Source: Tilletia caries (lineage: Eukaryota; Basidiomycota; Exobasidiomycetes; Tilletiales; Tilletiaceae). Taken from it: a stretch of DNA of 64,000 nucleotides. The stretch spans positions 1,890,001 through 1,954,000 of the forward strand of contig JALUTQ010000003.1 of the NCBI GenBank assembly GCA_032718865.1, given 5' to 3'. How positions within the stretch are numbered: the first letter of the stretch is position 1; every line of letters starts with the position of its first letter. Shown here piece after piece: positions 56,980 through 64,000 of this stretch. Both the position numbers and the translations under genes were made by a program. The notes under the pieces are model-generated. The model was not told the origin of the DNA. It searched no databases and saw only the letters and a program-made list of their open reading frames with translations.

Positions 56980-57504
56980 TAAAACTTGAGGTACTTTCGG
57001 CCGAGAAAAGGTTTCCAAATCAAACCTCACGTATTGCTACACAGCCTACTTGATACAGGCGGATCTCCCTCAACTCTGACTCGATCTCTCTCCGGTCGTG
57101 TCAAAAATAAATGTGAAGGTATGACATTCTAGTGTGTGAAGAATGAAGATTGAAGCGCGGGAACAGCGTCGTTGTCGAGTTCTGACCGAATATGTGGCTC
57201 GCGCGCCGGGGTATTAAGTAGCCGCCGAGTTTGCCCTTATCGATCTCGCTCAATTCTTCCTCAATCTCTCCTAAACCTTCACACCCGTGTTCGTGAGGAT
57301 CGTAGCTATCATTTCCATTGATTGAAACAAAAAAATGACAGAGTCTCCCCTATTATCGGACATCGTGGTCGTGATCGGGCGGAGGAAGTGACCAGAGCTG
57401 TCTGAGGCCCCTATATAAGGTAGAATGCATTTCTCAGCGATGATTGCCATGACAGACAGATGCAAGTTATGATTCAAAGGCGCTCATGGCTACGCGGAAG
57501 CTCA

Positions 57505-57521
57505 GGGTAGCGAAGCTACCC
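57505..57521. repeat. Dispersed hairpin GGGTAGCGAAGCTACCC
   Basis: The same 17-mer as in the 177-bp tandem array. Its flanks match the array unit in reverse orientation (CTCATGGC on one side, GCCATGAG on the other). Confidence 0.85.
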
Positions 57522-58990
57522 TTCGTCCGCTCCGCCATGAGTCCGAGTCGTAAACAGATTGCAATTTGCATGTGGTCACTCTGATATTTTACATACGACC
57601 ATGCTCAGACATAGCCCATAGGTGTATACACATGTCATCTCCTCTTTGATTGCGTATAGACTGGTGTCAAAATAATAATCCACAGAGAAGAATGAGTCTG
57701 CAACCGGACGAGATCAAGGGGGAGGAAAAAAGATGAGTCACGAGAGGGTGATGATGCGCTAGAGGGTGGGCGGAAAAAAGGAGAGGAAGGAGCACAGAGA
57801 CTGGAAAGAAAGATATACAGTTAGCACTCAGCAGCGCAGATGGTGATAGGAAATCCTTAACTTGATGTGCTTCGTTGCTACTTGCTGTAGAGAGACGTCG
57901 GTGGCAGGGGGAAGGGAAATGGTATGGTGGTGAGGGAGTGGTGGATTCTGGTGAGGGAGTGGTGGTGGTGGGCGCTTCGGGCCTTCTGAGTTAAGAGCTT
58001 TGCTGCTAATTTCCATGATCATGGACTAAATCCGACGCGCTCAACTTTCCGTCACTAATAAAGTACACCTCAAACTGCTCCGAATGAGCTGAAATTTGGA
58101 CACGTAACAGAGAATCGAATGGACCCCCCTCTAAACAAATCTGAGGAGGTTTGAGGCGGAATTGCGAAAAAAATTTCTATTGATGTTGCAATGAACAATA
58201 CGGCCGTAAGGGGCCGGGGCCGATAAAAACCCAGAACTAAAGTCTGGGTAATCCGAGCTGGGCCCACCGGTATCGAGTAGTACTGCGAGCGCAAGTAAAA
58301 GATGTAGCGCATGATGAGCGCCCAGTCGAGGTTCTTGTTGGCGAGTCTGCGCTTGAGGCACTCGTTGTATGCAGCCGTCCATATAGCTGCTTCCTCAGAC
58401 AGCACCATCTGCTTGAGAGGATCGATCTCGCCTTTGGCGATCTCGCGCAGGACTTTGACTTGGTAGTCGGCAGCTTGGAAGAAGATCTCGAATCCCATGA
58501 ACTCGTCGGGGATCTTTATCGGTGGCAGTTCCACCTCAGATTGCAGGACGTTGGCTAGACGTTTACCGACTTCAGTCCAGTTGGACATGTGGTGATAGCC
58601 TTCGGCGATTCCTTCGGTCGTGAAATGCCACAGCGGGACATATATCGAGGCCGCCACCTTTCCGATCACCGATGTGGCTGGCATCTTGAAGAACGAGCCG
58701 ACTACCCCGTTGGGGTTGTATCCGACATGCCCCAGAGGGTCAGCAATGGTCTTGTTTCGAGTGAGCGGCGGAGGAGCAGGAGCACCCGAGAAGCGAGTTG
58801 CACCGATAGGGTGCCGAGCAGGAGAGCCAATGGCAAGACCGATCGAGGGCGAGAGAGAAGGAGAGCTTCTATGTGGTGGAGGGTGGTGATGTGGCCTAGA
58901 CCACAGCCATGTGGCCCACCCCACATGTGGTCTCACCGTAAAAAAACCAACGCCTCCAGCCTGCTCCCATCCTCTAACTTCGATCAGCAT

Positions 58991-60062
58991 CAGGATTGTC
59001 TGCTTCCCAAAGACCAGACTGCTTCCACAAGCCGCCTCCTTTCAAGTGGCAGGTCTATCTGGCTTGCGTTGCGCTCTGCAGTGCTGCAGCCGTACTCATT
59101 ACTGATCATTTCACCGGAGGAAGGGCGGAAGAGCCTCCTTGACTTTTCACCGCACAGGCATAGCTGACACTCTGACAGCTCTTTCTTTGCTCCTCATCAA
59201 GATACTGATTCCCTCCTTTCAGGCTCTGCTAGCTTCTGCTGATGCTCTTGCTGACACTTCTACCGTTTTTGAATCTTTGCTTTGATCTCTCTATAGTCTC
59301 TCTCCCTCCCTTGCGCTCTCTTACTCTTTCAGCTCTCTGTCTTCCAGACGATTCATCGCTCTCCTCGGTCCGGGTCGCTCGATTCTCGATTCTCGACGGC
59401 GCAAGCACAAGATGTAATGAAGGACCTGTATGCGTGACCAAGCGTCTGTGTCTGAGGAATTGGGACTTGAGAGATTGATTGGAACAGCTTAGCGGATGAT
59501 GTACGCTGAATTTTTCACCTGTTTCATTCTTACAGCAGCAGCATCTGTACAATACGAAACCAGCAATATAAATACCGGGACAGGACGTCGTCGCAGCAGC
59601 CAGCAAGGTGGGTGGACCGAGTGATCGACTGATCACCCTCAAGGTCTGTCTGTCTGACTTCCTCTCTTTTTTTCTGTCTGCAGCCAGCGGAACCACGCCA
59701 GTCTCCACGGCCCAGTGCCCACAGCTGTTCTCCGGTCCCCTTTCCATCGACCCCTTTCCATCGAGATAGGGATAGGTCATCAATCAGAAGCGTTGCGTTA
59801 GGATAGAGATAGAGCGGAAATCGATTCAAGAGGATACAAATAATGTGACAGCGGATGGGGTAGGAGTAAAGTAAACAATCCAAGGACAATATGATACAAA
59901 AAATGTACAGATAACAGGGGCGAGCGCGAACGAGACTCGAGACAGTCGGAATCAGGAAGCCTGAGAGAGACAGAGAGAGACCGAGAGTAGAGAGTGAGTG
60001 CGGGACGAGAGTAGAGTGAGAGCGACTGGGTTATGGAAACTTGGGGAGGGAGGGGTTACACT
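58991..60062. other. Stretch between DIRS-like element 2 and the Crypton
   Basis: No supported gene. It may contain the 5' end of the DIRS-like element (58991 upward) and the 3' flank of the Crypton. GAGAGA-rich DNA lies at 59960-60000. Confidence 0.4.
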
Positions 60063-63000
60063 TCACAACAATGATACTTCGTCCAAACTTGAGATGTGTT
60101 TTTGGACCCAGTCCACGCTCTTGTTGAGAATTTTCCTACGACGCTCCAGCTCCATCGCAGCCGCCTTGCCTTCAACCCTTCTGTGCTTGGAAAGCTTCTC
60201 CACAGCGTCCCAGAGTCGCTTCCTGTTGGAAAAGAACTTCCGCTCCGTGGGGCTGGGTCTCCATCTCGCCCCGTAGAGGCGCTCGAGCTCTTTGACGGAA
60301 GCACAGCCGTTCACGCCGACGTCCCATTCCATCCAGACCTCAGCGATTGTCGAAAGACTTCGACTGAGCTGGTAGATGGGCACGGATGGGACAGAGTGTG
60401 GCGGGGGTGGCAGTGTCCCAGGGAGCGCGGGAAGGGCAAACGTTGGGTCCGAAAAAGGAGCCGATGCTGAGCTTGTGGCCGAAACCGTTGACAGAACCAT
60501 TTGCAGCTGGTAATATTAGGTATGCACGATGGGTCAGCACTTGCTCGGGAAAGGGAACAACGGACGGGAAGAGGTTCAGGATTGAGAGGGTTCGAGAGCC
60601 AAGAGCTCCAAAGAGCTGAGCCGCAGCACGTGCACCGCAACAGAGAACCGGGAGACTTGCATGCGCGTGCACAGTCGTCCAGCCTCTAGAGTCCGGCAGA
60701 CCCTTCCCTCCTGATCCTAGCCTGCCGCTCAATCTGCTGCTTGCAGCTCGACCGTGTGCGCGCAGCGCACAGCGCGGACTGCGAGCAGAGACTGAGAGCA
60801 GACCGGGAGCCAGGGGCCGGGGTCGGGAGATAACGAATGGAGGAAAGGGGAAGGGAGGAACAGGAACGTGAAAGGAGATAAGGAGCGGGGAGCGGACTCA
60901 CATCTTCTTCACCTTCGCGCTCGTCATAGTCGCAATCTATTGGCTGATGCTGAAGGCGAAGACAGAAAGGCAGAGAGATGTCAGATATGTGAGACTGGAA
61001 GGCCACAGCACCGGAGAGAGATGTGTTGTACTTACTGTGCCCAGGCCCGACAGACTGCTGCTGCTTTCCGGCAGGGCAAGAGGAAGAGGCCGAGGCCGCT
61101 GCTGCTGGGATGACTGCTGCTGCTGCTTTCCGGCAGGGCAAGAGGAAGAGGCCGAGGCCGCTGCTGCTGGGATGACTGCTGCTGCTGCTGAGATGACTGC
61201 TGCTGCTGCTGGGATGACTGCTGCTGCTGCTGCTGGGATGACTGATGCTGCTGCTGCTGCTGAAGGAAGGAAGGAAGGAAGAAGAGGAGGGAAGCAAGAT
61301 TCAGCACGTGGATGCGGTGATGTGCAGCAAGTGTACTTACGAGGCGAAGGAGCGCACTTGGAATGGCGGAGCTGGCGGGGTTCGCGGTGCTGTTGGAGCT
61401 GCTGGTGAAGGCTGATGCTGGTGGTGTAGACGATGACGATGTCCAAGAGATAGGCGCATGGCTGGACGGAGGGGAAGACACGAGCGCACCAGAGGTCGGA
61501 GGCGGAGGAGAAGGGAGAGACTGGTGCTGGACAGTGACAATCACCCTTACCTGCTTCTGCGCGACGGCCTGTATCTGCCCGCTGAGGCTGACGTACGCTT
61601 GCTGAGTGAGCGCCGCCAGCTGCTCGACCCGATCGTTTGTGTGCTCCGCGAGCTGGGACTGGGCGATCTGATTCGTCTGGACGGTGTCGAGGAAGTTAGT
61701 GAGCTCGGGAAGGGCCTCGACAATGGCGACAGAGATTGGCTTTTCCGGAGTCTCCAGTGCGGGCTTCATCTCGTTCGCGAACGCGCCGAACTCGGCGGAG
61801 GAGAAGACCGGGTGCGCGAGGAAGCGCATGTGCGGCTGAGATTGTCGAAGTACGACCGCATCTTGAATCAGGACCACCCGCAGGTACTGAAGCAACCTGA
61901 GGAATCCTTGGGCTGCCAGATCACGCTCGAGCTTGCCCGTTTCGACCTGGAGAAGAATGTCGTCCACTCCTGGGAAAATCTGCTGCTGAAGGGACTTGGA
62001 GGGAGTGGTGGTTCCTCTGGGCAGGAAAAACCCTCCGGGATGTATCGAAAATCCGGCCATTGCGCGCATCGACTCTCGTGGAAGACCAGTTAGGTAGCAC
62101 CCCTGCATCTTCTCCACCGACCACCTACCTGCTCTTCGTATCTGAGCTTCGCTCGCGCCGTTGTCCTCCGCCCTTCGCGCACCTCCTCCTCTGTTGAGAT
62201 GGGTCTTCTTGCTGCTCTGAATGTGAAGGGCGTCCAGGACCTTGCACATGTTGTCGTACTGCATTCGATAGGTGACCGGCACCTCGCGACCGAGGTCCTG
62301 GTGCTTGAGAAGATAGATCCGGTACCAATCCTCTCGACGCGCAAATGAGGGAAAGGGTTCGTTGGCGCACTGGAAGCGCTCGAACAGATAGATGGCAAGG
62401 GCGGACTGGGGGCATTCGAGGACGTTCTTGTACCGCAAGCAGCCGGCGTATTCGAGAAGGCCGAACTGATTCGTCTTGCCCTGGGCAGTAATGAGGACAA
62501 CGGCATGGCAAAGCTGAGCGCCCTCGTTTGGCATTGGCAGAACAGACATGTCGGCGAGCTGGGCTCCACGTATAGTCTCTCCTCTCGACATGAGGGCGTG
62601 TGTGAGCAGATGATCGAGCCGATTTCGGGAGCAATTGGACGAGATGGTGGTCATAGCAAGGTAGTGGTTGTTGATGCGACTGAAGATGTGGTGCGAGTAG
62701 CCGTCTTGGATCGTTCCTCCCTGTCGATCGTCCATCGCATCCCGCTTCCGTGTCGCCTCCTCGCGCCCAAGAGAGTCCATGTAGCTCGTGAGCGCCCCGC
62801 CTCGAGGGTTGGTGTGCAGATTGGTGCCGAGGGAGACCTGCTGCTTGTAGAGGTCGAGAACACCACTGACGTAGGTCTCGATTGTGCTTGCAGCAAGGGA
62901 CGCGTTCTTCGCCGGCGCAGTACCGTCGGCCGCATCTTTTCTCTCCTTCTTCCTGCTGTTCCCCGTTGGCACAATTACTGTCTGCAGCCACAGCAGCAGC

Positions 63001-63392
63001 TTGGCCTCCGAAACAATCGTCCCATCGTCAAATTTGCGCATCGCACAGAATGACTGGATGCAAAGTGAACGTGATGCAAGAGGTACTTAACGTCAGTATA
63101 GTGAATAGTGATCACCGCCCACCAGGCCGCCGAGAAGGATCCCAAAGACGCGAAAGGGAATCGGGATACTACTCACTGCCCACTTCTTCTGCTTGGGGTC
63201 ATAGCTTGAAGAGGTACCCTTTGGCCGCGACTCGATCTTCTTTTGGACCGCGGTGTTCACGGCGCCGGCCAAGTCTGTCGCATTTTGAACCGCTGTATAG
63301 ACCGTGGCGGGGCCGCTCACCGTGCCATTGCCACCGACGACAGTGCCACCGACGACAGCTCCTTTTGATTTCGACTTCGGACCGCGAGCCAT
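60063..63392 (-). CDS. Crypton transposon protein: tyrosine recombinase plus GCR1_C domain
   Basis: Five exons on the minus strand: 63392-63177, 63053-61341, 61259-61036, 60949-60902, 60506-60063. Exon 2 has the recombinase/Ndc10-like core: RGETIRGAQLADM (Arg), GKTNQFGLLEYAGCLRYK (Lys region), KKTHLNRGGGARRAE (His-x-x-Arg), GRWSVEKMQGCYLTGLPRE (Tyr) and MRAMAGF. A Gln-rich and Ser-rich linker follows. The last exon encodes a GCR1_C DNA-binding domain (IYQLSRSLSTIAEVWMEWDV, KELERLYGARWR, FFSNRKRLWDAV). This pairing defines fungal Cryptons, DNA transposons that move by tyrosine recombination. With these exons the frame is closed only if a 62-bp tandem duplication in exon 3 is counted once, so this copy is probably frameshifted late. 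Intron 4 (395 nt) is long and may hide an exon. Confidence 0.8.
61064..61187. repeat. 62-bp exact tandem duplication in Crypton exon 3
   Basis: 61064-61125 and 61126-61187 are the same sequence (starting CTTTCCGGCAGGG), inside CTG-rich DNA. 62 is not a multiple of three. Confidence 0.9.
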
Positions 63393-63534
63393 TCCAGTTC
63401 CAGCGGCACTGACAGGAAGTGAAAGGAAGACGTTGTTGATGAAGGATGATGCAGGTAGATACAGTGAAAACGACTCAAACGGGAAAGGCATCCAGCTGCC
63501 AGTGGCCAGCTCAGCCACTGAAGCAGGCAGTCAA

Positions 63535-64000
63535 GACACGTGACCGCTGCGCAGTGAGTGGAAAGAGTGAAAGCGCAGAGAAGTTACTTCTCTGCGGTGG
63601 AAAAGGAAGAGAAGTTGCGGAAATGTGTTTGGACCACGGTGGTCCGCCCGATTTGGGCGTGGTCCGACGTGGCCCAGATGAACATAAGGCCCTGAGTCTT
63701 GAGCAGGTGCTTGGTTGAACGAGAAAGTCGACTCAGAGGGACCAAACAGGCCAAGCCCAGAACCCGTGGTAGGCGCAGGAGGCTGGAGGATCGAGTCGGA
63801 ACCAACAGCTTCAGCCTCAAGAGGAATTTGCTTGGACCGGCTGAGGATTTCGTTGATAGCCTTCTTTGAAGGAGGGCTAAGCTGCTCAAAAGCCGATGCG
63901 AGAGACAGAGCCGACGTAGGAGGCGTTGACGAGCGAGTAATGGTTGTAGGTCGAGCAAGAACCTTGGACAGTACCGGTTGAGCAGGTCGACCCAGAGCTG
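63535..64000 (-). CDS. Partial open frame at the window edge, unknown
   Basis: An open frame enters from beyond the right edge: ALASAFEQLSPPSKKAINEIL-type helical text (here SLASAFEQLSPPSKKAINEI), then Pro/Ser/Gly-rich sequence (GLGLFGPSESTFSF). Coding character fades after about 63660, and the stop is near 63535. It has no start here and no known family. It could be the end of a further retroelement gag or of a host gene. A perfect palindrome GCAGAGAAGTTACTTCTCTGC-like site (63576-63596) lies in its tail. Confidence 0.3.

Larger units (their letters stand above)
56170..58248. mobile_element. Non-autonomous TIR element, 2079 bp, TA target duplication
   Basis: The ends CCCAGACTT...AAGTCTGGG are flanked by TA (56168-56169, 58249-58250). 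It lies inside the gag of DIRS-like element 2. No transposase is visible. It contains a nested MITE (56592-56979), a perfect GC hairpin (56273-56305) and a TTC/GAA hairpin (57505-57521). Tc1/mariner-like by target site; the family is uncertain. Confidence 0.85.
52718..58990 (-). mobile_element. DIRS-like retroelement 2, defective, split by another transposon
   Basis: On the minus strand the order is gag-like (58990 downward), reverse transcriptase/RNase H, tyrosine recombinase. The gag is split by a 2079-bp TIR element at 56170-58248. Further damage: a lost base near 55038 in reverse transcriptase and a changed catalytic motif. Terminal repeats were not found, so the limits are those of the ORFs. 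Confidence 0.8.
55566..58990 (-). pseudogene. DIRS-type gag-like protein, split by transposon
   Basis: The N-part 58990-58251 has GKRLANVLQSEVELPPIKIP and LDWALIMRYIFYLRSQYYSI. The C-part 56167-55566 starts in RSVTINPSLWQPAIWDTVLS and ends in Gln-rich and Cys motifs (CVICGKTTIPHNFKEC, CSLCGATNHGAQQC), like ORF1 of the other DIRS-like element. Removing 56170-58248 plus one TA (2081 bp) brings both parts into one frame (SIPVGPARI, then NALVTPRTT). The first ATG is at 58990, but the conserved-looking part begins about 80 residues in. Confidence 0.75.

Noticed and set aside
59229..59783. 184-residue open frame on the minus strand
   Set aside because: No domain, basic low-complexity text and no splice context; probably chance.
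1..64000. Repeat-induced point mutation as general cause of decay
   Set aside because: Some C-to-T-compatible stops exist, but the two LTRs are identical and indels dominate elsewhere.

Overview
This is nuclear DNA of a fungus, most likely a basidiomycete (Pucciniomycotina/Microbotryomycetes-like is my guess, not proven). Genes are split by short GT-AG introns of roughly 65-170 nt, the coding DNA is GC-rich, and the recognisable host genes are typical fungal ones: VTC1, a multi-KH RNA-binding protein, a LIM-C1-RhoGAP protein, an AKTIP/FTS-like UEV protein, a J-protein, a Ski3-like TPR protein, a CHL1-like helicase and an EEP nuclease.

Layout. 0-26 kb is a transposon-rich, decaying region. 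It holds a frameshifted MULE transposase, a decayed CHL1 copy, a rearranged DIRS-like tyrosine-recombinase retroelement (5.2-9.9 kb) with a giant palindrome, a 10-bp-TSD TIR element with a TA-TSD MITE nested in it (10.2-11.1 kb), an unknown acidic repeat protein (11.5-12.8 kb), and an unknown gene (14.7-24.0 kb) carrying three in-frame TAG codons and split by a chromovirus-type LTR retrotransposon (15.57-23.65 kb). That retrotransposon has a hAT-type MITE inside gag. 24.6-27.6 kb holds a Ski3-like C-terminal gene and a frameshifted EEP nuclease. 30.6-47.3 kb is the gene-dense host block: J-protein (+), VTC1 (-), multi-KH protein (-), LIM-RhoGAP (+), UEV-like (-). 47.6-64 kb is again mobile and repetitive: a MITE carrying tRNA-like promoter boxes, a 2.4-kb inverted-repeat-bounded segment, satellite-like tandem repeats, a second DIRS-like element on the minus strand (52.7-59.0 kb) split by a 2.08-kb TIR element that itself carries a MITE, and a nearly intact Crypton (60.06-63.39 kb).

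The KH and RhoGAP genes are divergent across about 700 bp and could share control sequences. In smut fungi related protein types act in mRNA control and polar growth, so a functional link is possible but only inferred. In the mobile half, exact target-site duplications let three nested insertions be removed on paper, and in each case the interrupted reading frame closes again. The most unusual single object is the palindrome at 8192-9387, whose 45-bp centre is the 3' half of a tRNA ending exactly in CCA.
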